DNA from: Pseudomonadota bacterium
GTDB taxonomy: Bacteria; Myxococcota; Myxococcia; Myxococcales; Myxococcaceae
Direction of reading: 5' to 3'
DNA length: 64,000 nucleotides
NCBI GenBank assembly: GCA_023423535.1
Contig: JAFAFL010000109.1
Coordinates: 124,001 to 188,000 of the forward strand
Shown piece by piece: positions 32,993-42,029 of the stretch. The position numbers and the translations under genes were made by a program. The notes beneath the pieces were generated by a model, which did no database searches, was not told the DNA's origin, and was given only the letters and a program-made list of their open reading frames with translations. Every line of letters starts with the position of its first letter. The stretch's first letter is position 1.

Positions 32993-33940
32993 ATGAAGAC
33001 CTCGCCCCTCGCTCTCGGCACGATGAACTTCGGCACCCGCACGCCGGAGGCCGAAGCCGCGCGAATCGTCGCTCGCGCCCTGGAGGCGGGCGTCACCCTC
33101 TTCGACACCGCGAACCTCTACGGCAACGGCGAGTCGGAGCGGATCTGTGGACGTCTCCTCCGGGAGGCGCATGCGCGGGGCGAGGTGGCGATCGCCACGA
33201 AGGTGGGCCTGCTGCGTCAGCGCGGAAAGCCGGAGGGGCTCGGGGCGGAGCGGGTCGTCAACGCGCTGGAGGAGAGCCTGCAGCGGCTCGGCACGGGGCA
33301 CGTGGACCTCTACTACCTGCACGCGCCGGATCCGCGGACGCCGATCGACGAGACGCTGGATGGCCTCGCACGGCTGCTCGAGTCCGGACGCATCCGGGCG
33401 TGGGGCGTGTCGAACTTCGCGGCGTGGCAGCTCCTCGAGCTCATCGTGCGCGCGGACGCACGCGGGCTGCCGAGGCCGCGTGTATCGCAAGTGCTCTACA
33501 ACCTTCTCGTGCGGCAGCTCGACGTGGAGTACCTCGCGTTCGCGCGCGCGTATGGCCTGCACACCACCGTGTACAACCCGCTCGCCGGTGGACTGCTCGC
33601 GCGCGAGGCGAAGCCGGGCGAGGCGCCGCCGAAGGGCACTCGCTTCGACACCAACCCGCTCTACCGGAGCCGCTACTGGAGCGAGGCGATGATCTCCGGC
33701 GCGGCCCGCTACCGGGCGCTTGCCGAGGAGGCCGGGCTTTCACCGGTGACGCTCGCGTACGCGTGGCTGGCGCAGCGCAAGACAGAGGGCATCGACTCGG
33801 TGCTGTGCGGCCCCGCGACCGTGGCCCACCTCGACGCTGCGGTGGAGGGGATGTCGGTGGCACTGGCACCGGAGCTCGTCGCGCAGATCGAGGCGCTGCA
33901 CCGCGAGCTCACCGGCACGGACGCGCGTTATGCCCGGTGA
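32993..33940 (+). CDS. Aldo/keto reductase
   Basis: 315 residues from ATG 32993. The (beta/alpha)8 NADPH oxidoreductase fold has all tetrad residues: Asp in FDTANLY, Tyr in LYGNGES, Lys in ATKVGL, His in YYLHAPDP. SNFAAWQL, YNPLAGGLL and SRYWSEAM fit the AKR7/aflatoxin-aldehyde-reductase-like group. It reduces aldehydes or ketones; the substrate is not evident. The PhyH gene begins 11 bases before this gene ends, so the two probably act on the same or linked small molecules. Confidence 0.93.
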   Translation: MKTSPLALGTMNFGTRTPEAEAARIVARALEAGVTLFDTANLYGNGESERICGRLLREAHARGEVAIATKVGLLRQRGKPEGLGAERVVNALEESLQRLGTGHVDLYYLHAPDPRTPIDETLDGLARLLESGRIRAWGVSNFAAWQLLELIVRADARGLPRPRVSQVLYNLLVRQLDVEYLAFARAYGLHTTVYNPLAGGLLAREAKPGEAPPKGTRFDTNPLYRSRYWSEAMISGAARYRALAEEAGLSPVTLAYAWLAQRKTEGIDSVLCGPATVAHLDAAVEGMSVALAPELVAQIEALHRELTGTDARYAR

Positions 33941-34793
33941 ATCGCAGATCGATCCGGACGGCGACGCGTGGCTGTTGCCGGACGCGCAAGTCTTGGAGCT
34001 CGACGACGTCCTCCGCCACTACGACACGCACGGCTGGGCGCGGCTCGGACGGGTGATGAACGACGAGGGCCTCGAGGCGCTGCGGGAGCGCGCTTTGGAC
34101 CTGATGCTCGGGCGCGTGACGTACGACGGGCTCTTCTTCCAGATGGACGCGAAGACCGGACGCTACGAGGACGCGCCGATCGGACTCGGCTGGCAGGGCC
34201 CGTCGCTCGCGTACCGGAAGCTGGAGAAGCTGGAGCTCGATCCCCGCTTCCGCGCCTGGATGCGCAACGCGCTGTTCGAACGGATCGCCCGCGCGAGATT
34301 CGGAGGCGAGCGGGTGAACCTCTACCGCGCGATCCTCTTCAACAAGGGCGAGGGCGGCGGCAGCGACATCCCGTGGCACCAGGACGGCGGACGCCTGTGG
34401 GGCCTCAGCGAGGATCCGGAGTTGCAGCTTTGGACCGCGCTCGACGACGCGCCGATCGGCGGCGGCTGTCTGGAGGTCGTGTCCGGCTCGCACCGCGGCG
34501 GCCTGGCAACCCCGCTCGGGGGCGTGGTGCCGAGAGATCGGGTCGACTCCGCGAACGCGGACGCCCAGGCGGTGCCGCTGCCGGCGGTCGCGGGCGAGGT
34601 CATCCTCGTGCACAACCACCTCTGGCACAGGTCCGGTCGCAGCGAGACCGGCCAGCGGCGGCTCGGGATGAGCGTGTGCTTCATGAGCGACCGCGTGCGC
34701 TGCCTGCGAAAGCGCAAGACGCCGCGCCGCTTCTTCGAGGTCTTTCCCGCGATGGCGACTGGGACGGCGAACGGCCCCGTCACCTCCCGATAG
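33930..34793 (+). CDS. Phytanoyl-CoA dioxygenase (PhyH) family protein
   Basis: 287 residues. The Fe(II)/2-oxoglutarate oxygenase facial triad is visible: IPWHQDGG (H-x-D) and the distal HNHLWHRSG (third His), with a downstream Arg in TGQRRLG for 2-oxoglutarate. Such enzymes hydroxylate lipids, small acids or natural products. Start ATG 33930 overlaps the aldo/keto reductase gene by 11 bases. The 3' end overlaps the convergent czcC-like gene by 14 bases, so both C-termini use the same DNA. No natural-product cluster is nearby. Confidence 0.9.
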   Translation: MPGESQIDPDGDAWLLPDAQVLELDDVLRHYDTHGWARLGRVMNDEGLEALRERALDLMLGRVTYDGLFFQMDAKTGRYEDAPIGLGWQGPSLAYRKLEKLELDPRFRAWMRNALFERIARARFGGERVNLYRAILFNKGEGGGSDIPWHQDGGRLWGLSEDPELQLWTALDDAPIGGGCLEVVSGSHRGGLATPLGGVVPRDRVDSANADAQAVPLPAVAGEVILVHNHLWHRSGRSETGQRRLGMSVCFMSDRVRCLRKRKTPRRFFEVFPAMATGTANGPVTSR

Positions 34794-36027
34794 CGTCTGC
34801 GCCCACCGCCCGTTGCAGGGCGAGGTGCGCGAGCGCGACCTCCTGCAGCGAGGAGAGGAAGCCGGTCCTCGTCTCGAGCGCGTTGCGCTGGATGAGCAGG
34901 ACCTCGGTGAGCCCCATCTTCCCGGCGCGGAAGGCCTCCTCCACGAGAAGAGAGCTCTCGCTCGCGGCGGCGAGCAGCTCGGTCTCGTAGGACCGCGCCA
35001 AGGCCTGCGCGTCTTCGAGCCGGCGCACGCGCTCGCGCACCTCCAGGGCCACGCGCCGCTCCTGCACCTCCAGCGCGGCCTCCGCTTGCGCGATCCTCGC
35101 CGTCGCCGCCGAGCGCTCCGCATCGTTGCGCGCGAACAAGGGCAGCGACACGCCCAGCGTTCCACCCACCAACTGCTCGTCGCCCTCGCGCAGGAAGGTC
35201 ACGCCGAGGGCAGGAGAGGGGATCGCCTCGCGCGACGCGACGGTTCGCGAAGAACGGGCGGCCTCCACCTCCCGCCTCGCCGCGCGGAGAGCGGGTTGGT
35301 CGGCTGAACGCGTCAGCGCCGTCTGCAGGTCCGGCATCGGGGGCAGTGCATGGACGAACTCCAGCAGCGTGAACCTGGGCTGCAGCGCTTCCTCCGGAGG
35401 GAGGGCCAGTGCACCGCGCAGCGCCGCGGCCGCAGCCTCGGCCCGACGACGCGCGTCCGTCAGCTCGCGGGCTGCGTGTCCCCGTTCGACGATCTGCGCG
35501 TTCACGTCGAGCCTCGTCGCATCGCCGGACTCGAAGCGCGCCCGCGCCGCCTCGAGCAGCCGGCTGGAGAGCTCCACTGCCTCTTGTGCGACCTCCACCT
35601 CTGCGCGCGCCGCGAGCAGCTCCACCAGCGCCGCCTGTGCGTCCGCCGCAGCCTCGGTTCGTGCCGCCTCCAGCCGCGCCTGCGCTGCGCGCACTTCCGT
35701 TTCCGCCTGCTCGATCCGCGCACCGCGCTGACCGCCGAGTTCCACCGGCTGCGACAACGAGGCCCCGACCTCCGCGACCGCTCCTTCCGCGGTGCGACGT
35801 CTGCCTGCTTCGAGCTCAAGCTGAGGGTTCTCGCGCAACCACCTTCCCGCCGCCTGACGAACCGAGCGCGCCGCCTCCAGCTCCGCGCGCGCCGCCCGCA
35901 CCTCCGCGCTGACCTCCACCGCGCGCCGCGCCACGCCTTCGCGGGTCAGCTCCAGCGTCTGCGCCCCGGCCACCGAGGCAGAGGACGCCATCAACGCGAC
36001 CGTCAGCAGCTGCATCACGCGTCTCAT
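34780..36027 (-). CDS. czcC: TolC/CzcC-like outer membrane efflux channel
   Basis: 415 residues with a signal peptide (LLTVALMASSASVAGAQ). Long amphipathic helices rich in Ala/Arg/Glu (VRAARAELEAARSVRQ; LLEAARARFESGDATRLDVN) repeat twice, as in OEP/TolC trimers; GVSLPLF and VELGGQRGARIEQAE mark the beta-barrel strands. It would form the outer exit duct for the RND pump encoded just upstream, whose stop overlaps this start (ATGA, 36024-36027). It is the last gene of the metal operon. Confidence 0.9.
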   Translation of the reverse strand: MRRVMQLLTVALMASSASVAGAQTLELTREGVARRAVEVSAEVRAARAELEAARSVRQAAGRWLRENPQLELEAGRRRTAEGAVAEVGASLSQPVELGGQRGARIEQAETEVRAAQARLEAARTEAAADAQAALVELLAARAEVEVAQEAVELSSRLLEAARARFESGDATRLDVNAQIVERGHAARELTDARRRAEAAAAALRGALALPPEEALQPRFTLLEFVHALPPMPDLQTALTRSADQPALRAARREVEAARSSRTVASREAIPSPALGVTFLREGDEQLVGGTLGVSLPLFARNDAERSAATARIAQAEAALEVQERRVALEVRERVRRLEDAQALARSYETELLAAASESSLLVEEAFRAGKMGLTEVLLIQRNALETRTGFLSSLQEVALAHLALQRAVGADAIGR

Positions 36028-39000
36028 GTGGAGGCCCCTTCTCGATCGGCAGGTCCGCGCCCGCCGAACACCGCGTAGATCACCGGCAGCACGACGAGGG
36101 TGAGCAACGTCGACGAGAGGATGCCGCCGATCACCACCGTCGCCAGCGGCCGCTGTACCTCGGCACCGACACCGGTGTTCAGGGCCATGGGGACGAAGCC
36201 CACCGCCGCGACGAGCGAGGTCATCAACACCGGCCGCAGGCGGGACGTCGCCGCCTCGCGGATCGCGTCACCCAGCACGACTCCCCGCGCGAGCAGCTGG
36301 CGCACGCGGCTGACGAGCACCATGTCCCCGAGCACCGATACGCCCGCCAACGCGATGAACCCCACCGCGGCGGAGATGGAGAAGGGCAGCCCGCGCACGA
36401 GGAGCGCCAGCACGCCGCCCACGAGCGCGAAGGGCACGCCCGCGAAGATCCGCAGCGCATCGAGGACGCGGCGATAGGTGAGGTAGAGCAGCGCGAAGAT
36501 CAGCACCAGCGCCGCGGGGACGACGATCATCAGCCGCTCCCGCGCGCGCTCGAGGTTCTCGAACTGCCCGCCGTACCTGAGGAAATAGGCGGGCGGCAGC
36601 TCGAGCTCGCGCTCCAGCGTGCGTCGGACCTCGTCCACGAACCCGCCGAGATCGCGGCCGCGCACGTTCGCCTGCACCACGATGCGGCGCTTGCCCCATT
36701 CGCGCTGGATCGTCGTCGGACCGGAGACCTCCCTCACCGTCGTCAGCCGCCCCAGCGGCACGCGCTCTCCATCCGGCGCCGTCACCCCCACCGTGGCGAG
36801 CTTCGCCGGCTCCGAGCGATAGGGTTCGGCGAGCCGCACCGCGAGCGCGAACCGCTGCTCGCCCTCGCGGACCTCTCCGGCCTTTCGCGTGCCCACCGCC
36901 TCCACCACGTCGAGCACGTCCCTCGCGGCGATGCCGTGTCGCGCGATCGCGGCGCGATCCACGTGGACCTCCACCACCGGCTGTCCGGTGACCTGCTCCA
37001 CCGTCACGTCCGCCGCCCCCGGCACCGCGCGCACCAGCGCCTCGACCTCCTGGGCCTTCGCGCGCAGCACGTCGAGATCGTCGCCGAAGATGAGGATCCC
37101 CACGTCGCTGCGCACGCCGGCGACGAGCTCGTTCACCCGCATCTCGATTGGCTGGAGGAAGGCCATGCGCATGCCCGGCATGTCCGCCAGCTCCGCCTTC
37201 AGCTCGTTGGCGAGCTCCTCCTGCGTGCGCGCCCGCTTCCACTCCTCGCGCGGCTTCAGCGTGACGAACACGTCCGAGAGCTCGATGCCCATCGTCTCGG
37301 TTGCCACCGCCGGCGCACCGGTGCGGGACCACACCCGGCGCACCTCGTTCGGGAAGCGCTCGAGGATGACCCGCTCCAGCTGCGTGCCGTAGCGCACCGA
37401 CTCCTCCAGCGAGACCTCCGCCAGCCGCACGGTGTTGATGACGATCGTGCCTTCCGACAGCCGCGGCACGAACTCGCTGCCGAGCTGCGTCGCCACGCCC
37501 GCGACCGCGAGCACGATCGCCACCGCGGCGCCCAGCACGAGCTTCGTATGGGAGAGCGCCCACTCCAGCACCGGCCGGTACATCCGGTGGAGCGCGCGCA
37601 CCAGCCGCGGCTCTCCGTGCTGCCGCTGCGAGCTACCGAGGCTTTGCCTCTGCCTCTGCCTCTGCCTCCGCTTCAGCGCGAACGAGGCGAGCACCGGCAT
37701 CAAGGTCATCGACACCAGCACGCTGCCGAGCAGGGCGAAGATCACGGTCAGCGCCATCGGCCGGAACAGCTTCCCCTCTACGCCCTCCAGCGCGAGGATC
37801 GGCAGGTACACGATCATGATGATCAGCTCGCCGAAGAGGGTGGGCTTGCGGACCTCCACCGCCGCGTCTCGCACGATCTCCAGCGTGTTGCCGCCATCCG
37901 GCACGCCGCGCTGCGCGAGCCTCCGCTCGGCGTTCTCCACCATGATCACCGACGAATCGACGACGAGCCCGAAGTCGATCGCGCCCAGCGACATCAGGGT
38001 GCCCGCGATCCCGAAGGCGAGCATCGCGTTGAAGGCGAAGAGCAGCGAGAGCGGGATCGCCGCGGCGACGATCAGCCCCGCGCGCACGTTGCCGAGGAAG
38101 ATGAAGAGCACCGCGATGACGAGCAGCGCGCCCTCCAGCAGGTTCGTGCGCACCGTCCGCAGCACCAGCTCCACGAGCTCCGTGCGCTGGTACACCGGCT
38201 CCACCGTCACGCCCTCCGGCAGCGTCTTCTGCACTTCCTCCAGCCTCTGCGCGAGCGCCCGCGTCACGGTGTCCGAGTTCTCGCCGATGAGCATGAACCC
38301 CAGCCCGAGCACGACCTCGCCTTCACCATCCGCGGTCGTCGCCCCGCGCCGGATCTCACGACCCACCTCCACGCGTGCCACGTCGCGCACGCGCACCGGA
38401 ACGCCGCCGCGCGCCGCGATCACCACGTCCTCGATCTGCTTCCCGTTCTCGAGCACGCCGATGCCGAGCACGAGGCTCCCCGCCCCGCCGCGCTCGATCA
38501 TCCCGCCGCCCACGTTGGCGTTGTTCGCCTCCAGCGCGCGGTAGAGGTCGCCGATCGACAGCTCGAACTTCTGCAGCAGCCGCGGGTCCACCACCACGTG
38601 CCATTGCCGCTCGGCGCCGCCCCAGGTGTTGATCTCCGCCACACCGCGCACGCTCTGCAGCTGCGGCGCGATCACCCGGTCGTGCAGCGCGCCCAGCTCC
38701 TCGAGCGACTTCGTCTCGCTCTTCACCAGGTAGTGGAAGATCTCACCCAGCCCGGTCGCGACCGGCCCGAGCGTGGGGCGCTCCACGTTCGCCGGCAGCC
38801 GCACGTCCGCGAGCCGCTCGTTGATCACCTGCCGCGCGAACCAGACGTCGGTGCCGTCCTCGAACTGCAGCGTCACCTGCGAGAGCCCGAACTTCGACAC
38901 CGAGCGCAGCGACTCGAGGCCCGGCAATCCGCCCAGTGCCTGCTCCATCGGGATGGTGAGCTGTCGCTCGATCTCCGTGGGCGTGAGCGCGGGCGCCACC

Positions 39001-39152
39001 GCGTTGACCTGCACCTGCGTCGGCGTGGTGTCGGGGAACGCGTCGATGGGCAGAGCGCGGAAGGAGAGGGCGCCCGCGGCGACGAGCACGACCCAGGCCG
39101 CGACGACGACCCAGCGGTGCCGCAGCGACCAGTCAATCGTCTTCGTCAGCAT
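36024..39152 (-). CDS. czcA: Heavy-metal RND efflux pump, CzcA/CusA family
   Basis: 1042 residues, full length. Twelve helices, with two large periplasmic loops after helices 1 and 7. Helix 4 has the proton/metal motif GAIDFGLVVDSSVIMVENAE, in which two Asp and one Glu are kept, as in divalent-metal HME pumps (Zn/Co/Cd type). DAFPDTTPTQVQV near residue 38 and TMGIELSDVFVTLKPREEW (~600) are also typical. A short Arg-Gln run between helices 6 and 7 is encoded by four TGCCTC units. Translation begins 3 bases after the adaptor gene ends. Whether copper or Zn/Co/Cd is exported cannot be fixed from this motif alone. Confidence 0.95.
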   Translation of the reverse strand: MLTKTIDWSLRHRWVVVAAWVVLVAAGALSFRALPIDAFPDTTPTQVQVNAVAPALTPTEIERQLTIPMEQALGGLPGLESLRSVSKFGLSQVTLQFEDGTDVWFARQVINERLADVRLPANVERPTLGPVATGLGEIFHYLVKSETKSLEELGALHDRVIAPQLQSVRGVAEINTWGGAERQWHVVVDPRLLQKFELSIGDLYRALEANNANVGGGMIERGGAGSLVLGIGVLENGKQIEDVVIAARGGVPVRVRDVARVEVGREIRRGATTADGEGEVVLGLGFMLIGENSDTVTRALAQRLEEVQKTLPEGVTVEPVYQRTELVELVLRTVRTNLLEGALLVIAVLFIFLGNVRAGLIVAAAIPLSLLFAFNAMLAFGIAGTLMSLGAIDFGLVVDSSVIMVENAERRLAQRGVPDGGNTLEIVRDAAVEVRKPTLFGELIIMIVYLPILALEGVEGKLFRPMALTVIFALLGSVLVSMTLMPVLASFALKRRQRQRQRQSLGSSQRQHGEPRLVRALHRMYRPVLEWALSHTKLVLGAAVAIVLAVAGVATQLGSEFVPRLSEGTIVINTVRLAEVSLEESVRYGTQLERVILERFPNEVRRVWSRTGAPAVATETMGIELSDVFVTLKPREEWKRARTQEELANELKAELADMPGMRMAFLQPIEMRVNELVAGVRSDVGILIFGDDLDVLRAKAQEVEALVRAVPGAADVTVEQVTGQPVVEVHVDRAAIARHGIAARDVLDVVEAVGTRKAGEVREGEQRFALAVRLAEPYRSEPAKLATVGVTAPDGERVPLGRLTTVREVSGPTTIQREWGKRRIVVQANVRGRDLGGFVDEVRRTLERELELPPAYFLRYGGQFENLERARERLMIVVPAALVLIFALLYLTYRRVLDALRIFAGVPFALVGGVLALLVRGLPFSISAAVGFIALAGVSVLGDMVLVSRVRQLLARGVVLGDAIREAATSRLRPVLMTSLVAAVGFVPMALNTGVGAEVQRPLATVVIGGILSSTLLTLVVLPVIYAVFGGRGPADREGAST
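37645..37668. repeat. Hexanucleotide repeat (TGCCTC x4) inside czcA
   Basis: Four perfect tandem TGCCTC units. On the coding strand they give an Arg-Gln repeat in the cytoplasmic loop between helices 6 and 7. Unit length is a multiple of three, so copy-number changes would keep the frame. Confidence 0.85.
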
Positions 39153-39155
39153 CGG

Positions 39156-40724
39156 CTACTCCGCTCCGGTGTCGCAGCAGCCCGCGCCGATGGAGTCCCG
39201 CAGCAGCTCCGTCTTGAGCAGGAACGCGCCGGTGGTGACGACCTCCGCACCCGCCTCCACGCCCGACCGGATCTCCAGCCGCTCTCCGCTCTCCGCCGCG
39301 CCCGTCTCCACCGCCACCGGCTCGAAGAGCGCGGCCTCGCGGCGGAGGAAGACCACGCTGCGGCCCTCCACCTTCTGCACCGCCGAGCGCGGCAGGAGCA
39401 GCGCCTCGCGATCGTCGGACACCACGATCCGCGCTCGCACGAAGAGCCCGCTCCGCAGCGTTCGCTCCGGGTTCGGCAGCTCCACCCGCGCGCGCACCGT
39501 CCTCGTGCGCGGATCCACCGAAGGCGCCACCCGCGCGACCTTTCCCTCGATCGCAGTCGCGCCGCGCACGCCCTCCAGCGTGATCGTCACCCGCTGACCC
39601 GGCCGCACCGTCGTCGCCTCCGCCTCGGGGATCTCCAGCTGCGCCCACATCGTGGAGAGGTCCGCCACCTCCACCAGCACCTGCCCGGAGGCCGCGGTCC
39701 TCCCTGCCACCGCGTCTCGCGCGACCACGGTTCCTGCGAACGGAGCGACGAGCGCGTACTGCCCCTTCGCTCCACCGCTCACCGCCCCGGTCGCACTCAA
39801 TGCGGACCTTGCGGCGCCATGCTCCGCCTGCGCGGCCGCGAGCTCGCGCTCTGCCTCCTCGACGTCCCGCTGCGCGCTGATGCCCTTCTGCGCCAGGGCC
39901 CTCTCGCGCTCGAGCCTCGCGCGCGCCGCCGAGATCCGCGCGTCCGCCGCCGCGAGCTGCGCCTGATCCGCGCCCACCGCCGCGGACGCGAGCCGCACCA
40001 ATGCCTGCCCCTTCTTCACCTCGTCGCCGACATCGACGAGGACCTCGACCACCAGCGCATCGCCGCGCGCGGAGAGCTGCGCGTGCCGGTTCTGATCGAA
40101 CGCGAGCTGACCCACCACCTCCAGCGTCCGCGCCAGCCGCTCCTTCTGCACCTGCACCGTCTCGATGCCCACGTCGCGCGCGGTCTCCGCGGACGCGAGC
40201 CTCACCCGGGTGCCCGGCTCCGGAAACGGGGGCAACGTCTCGCCGGCCGCCTCCACGCGCGAGGGGTCGCACACCGGGCACACCGACTGCGGGAAGCGAT
40301 GCTCGCGGCACCAGTCGTTCGCGGCGACGTACTTCGCCACCAGCTTCGGGTGGCACTTCGTGCACTTCGATTCGGGGACGCCGTGTTCGCGGCACCAGTC
40401 CTTCGGCGCGCTCGCGGTGAAGGTGAGGCCCGGGTTGCACTCGAGGCACTGCGACTCCGGACGGTCGTGCTCGGCGCACCAGTCGCCCAGCTCCCGGTAC
40501 ACCTCCGCCAGCTCCGGCGAGCAGCGCGTGCACAGCTCTGCAGGGACGCGGTGCTCACACAGCGCGGGCGCGGTCTGCGTCGAAGCTGAAGCGGCCCCAT
40601 GCGACGCCGCGGCAGGCGCCGCGGAAGGCACGGCGACGGGCGCAGCGGGAGTGGCCTGCCGCTCCTGGCAACCGGCGCCGAACCCCATCGCCAGCAGCGC
40701 GACGACGGCGACCGCGCGACTCAC
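39156..40724 (-). CDS. czcB: RND adaptor (membrane fusion) protein with N-terminal Cys/His metal repeats
   Basis: 522 residues from GTG 40724, in a GTGA overlap with the small gene before it. A lipoprotein-like signal (LLAMGFGAGC) precedes four Cys/His units at ~50-160: CEHRVPAELCTRC, CAEHDRPESQCLEC, CREHGVPESKCTKC and CREHRFPQSVCPVC. The rest is a classic adaptor: beta-barrel/lipoyl (LVVEVLVDVGDEVKKGQALV), a coiled coil (~265-330) and the second lipoyl half (APFAGTVVARDAVAGR). It ends GAGCCDTGAE. It bridges the pump and the outer channel and may also collect metal. The same repeat occurs in the 91-residue protein upstream. Confidence 0.92.
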   Translation of the reverse strand: MSRAVAVVALLAMGFGAGCQERQATPAAPVAVPSAAPAAASHGAASASTQTAPALCEHRVPAELCTRCSPELAEVYRELGDWCAEHDRPESQCLECNPGLTFTASAPKDWCREHGVPESKCTKCHPKLVAKYVAANDWCREHRFPQSVCPVCDPSRVEAAGETLPPFPEPGTRVRLASAETARDVGIETVQVQKERLARTLEVVGQLAFDQNRHAQLSARGDALVVEVLVDVGDEVKKGQALVRLASAAVGADQAQLAAADARISAARARLERERALAQKGISAQRDVEEAERELAAAQAEHGAARSALSATGAVSGGAKGQYALVAPFAGTVVARDAVAGRTAASGQVLVEVADLSTMWAQLEIPEAEATTVRPGQRVTITLEGVRGATAIEGKVARVAPSVDPRTRTVRARVELPNPERTLRSGLFVRARIVVSDDREALLLPRSAVQKVEGRSVVFLRREAALFEPVAVETGAAESGERLEIRSGVEAGAEVVTTGAFLLKTELLRDSIGAGCCDTGAE

Positions 40725-40996
40725 TTCACGCCCTTCTTCGCCAGCTCCGGGTTGCACAACACGCACTGCGACTCGGGGCGCGCGTGCTCCGGGCACCAGT
40801 CGCCCTTCGCCTTGAACACGGCCTCGAGCTTCGGGTTGCACCGCGCGCAGAGGGACTTCTTCACGCCGTGCTCACACGACGCAGGCTGCGCGGCCTCGGA
40901 GGAGGAGGAGGAGGGCTTCGCCGCGCCATCGGCCGCGAACGCGAAGGGGGAGACGGCGAAGGAGACGACGACGCAGAGGGTACGGAAGGAACGCAT
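40721..40996 (-). CDS. Small secreted Cys/His-repeat protein, likely metal binding
   Basis: 91 residues from ATG 40996, six bases after GAGG. Signal peptide RSFRTLCVVVSFAVSPFAFA, then a Ser-rich spacer and two Cys/His units: CEHGVKKSLCARCNP and CPEHARPESQCVLCNP. They match the repeats at the N-terminus of the adjoining adaptor almost residue for residue. Each unit offers three Cys and one His. A periplasmic metal chaperone or buffer for the RND system is likely but not proven. Its stop overlaps the adaptor start. Confidence 0.8.
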   Translation of the reverse strand: MRSFRTLCVVVSFAVSPFAFAADGAAKPSSSSSEAAQPASCEHGVKKSLCARCNPKLEAVFKAKGDWCPEHARPESQCVLCNPELAKKGVK

Positions 40997-41098
40997 GGGG
41001 ACCTCGTAGAAGACCGGCCAATGAGAAATGGGAGCGCGCACGCCCGGACGGCGCACGCACGACGAGACGCTGGACACACGTCGCCCCTGAAGGGCGAC

Positions 41099-41464
41099 TC
41101 AGGCTCTCGGCGGCTGGAAGATGTCGCGCCCCGCGCTCGCGAGCACGGGCTCTGCGCGAGGGGGCGTCAGCTCTTCGAAGGCTTCCGCAGGCGGCGGCCT
41201 CGGCAGCTCGGGCGCGGTGACGGCAGTGCGAACGGGACAGCAGAAGCAGCCGGTGCAGTCATCACCACACGCGTCCTCGCGGTCACCGGAGCGCTCGTCG
41301 TCGCAGCAGTCGCCGGTGCAGTCATCCGCGTCGTCGCCAGCCGCAACGACGGGCCAGCAGTCCTCCGCTTCATCCACACACCGCGCGACCGAAGGCGTGG
41401 CGTGGACCACGCTCGTCACGAACGCGAGCAGCAGCGCCACGAGGTAGCGATGGGAGCGGGTCAC
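41099..41464 (-). CDS. Secreted Cys/Asp-rich protein in the metal operon
   Basis: 121 residues from GTG 41464 (TTG 41473 is an alternative). Signal peptide YLVALLLAFVTSVVHA. Residues ~28-75 carry ten or more cysteines among many Asp/Glu (DCTGDCCDDERSGD, DACGDDCTGCFCCPVR). The C-terminal ~40 residues are Pro/Glu-rich and end DIFQPPRA, which looks like a conserved terminal motif. It probably binds soft metal ions or is a redox partner of the TlpA-like protein 34 bases upstream. I do not recognise a named family. Confidence 0.65.
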   Translation of the reverse strand: MTRSHRYLVALLLAFVTSVVHATPSVARCVDEAEDCWPVVAAGDDADDCTGDCCDDERSGDREDACGDDCTGCFCCPVRTAVTAPELPRPPPAEAFEELTPPRAEPVLASAGRDIFQPPRA

Positions 41465-41498
41465 CGGCCCCAAGCTCTAGTGCGAGCGCACGAAAACA

Positions 41499-42029
41499 TC
41501 AAGGAACGGGCCTCGCGCGCCGAGCGGACGAGGCTTCGGACACCAGCCGGCCGAGCAGCTCGCGCACCCCGCGCCGGTCCCACTCGCGCACGCCGTCGAA
41601 GCGCGCGAGCAGCTGCCCATCCAACACGAGAAAGGTCACCGGCAACTGATCCGCGCCGTACGCCTGAAGCAGCCGCCCGCCCTCATCGAGGTGCACCCTC
41701 AGCTCCTCGGGCACCGCTCCGCCGAAGTACGCGCGCACCTCATCGAGCGACCGGTCCTCGCTCAGCAGCAGCACGCGCAGGCCATCCGGTGAGGGCTTTC
41801 GGGCGAGCTTCCTCAGCGCCGGCGTCTCCTCGCGGCAGGGCACGCACCAGGTGGCCCAGAAGGAGATCAGCCACGCGCCGTCGCGAGGCACCCCTTCGAC
41901 CATCGGCGCCTCGCCGGAGAGCCGCACATAGGAAGGAGGCCGAGCGCTCTCACAGCCGGCGAACAGGAGCGCGAACAACGAGAGCGCCATCAACAGCCGC
42001 AATGGAAGGACTCTCGCGATCACGATCAC
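41499..42029 (-). CDS. TlpA-like thioredoxin-fold lipoprotein
   Basis: 176 residues from GTG 42029, in a GTGA overlap with the stop of the gene before it. Lipobox LFALLFAGC. The redoxin fold shows AWLISFWATWCVPCREETP with the active-site WCVPC, and the cis-Pro in DQLPVTFLVLDG near 145. TlpA/ResA proteins reduce disulfides outside the cytoplasm, often on apocytochromes or metal-binding proteins. Here the likely clients are the Cys-rich proteins of the same operon. Confidence 0.88.
   Translation of the reverse strand: MIVIARVLPLRLLMALSLFALLFAGCESARPPSYVRLSGEAPMVEGVPRDGAWLISFWATWCVPCREETPALRKLARKPSPDGLRVLLLSEDRSLDEVRAYFGGAVPEELRVHLDEGGRLLQAYGADQLPVTFLVLDGQLLARFDGVREWDRRGVRELLGRLVSEASSARRARPVP

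Noticed and set aside
37645..37668. TGCCTC run as a promoter or regulatory repeat.
   Set aside because: It lies in the middle of the RND pump coding sequence, in frame, and has no promoter-like context.
36936..40589. A very long open frame on the + strand opposite the czcA/czcB genes.
   Set aside because: It is rich in Arg/His/Leu/Asp with no domain or repeat, and arises from the codon bias of the real minus-strand genes. The RND pump and adaptor on the other strand are full length with all motifs.
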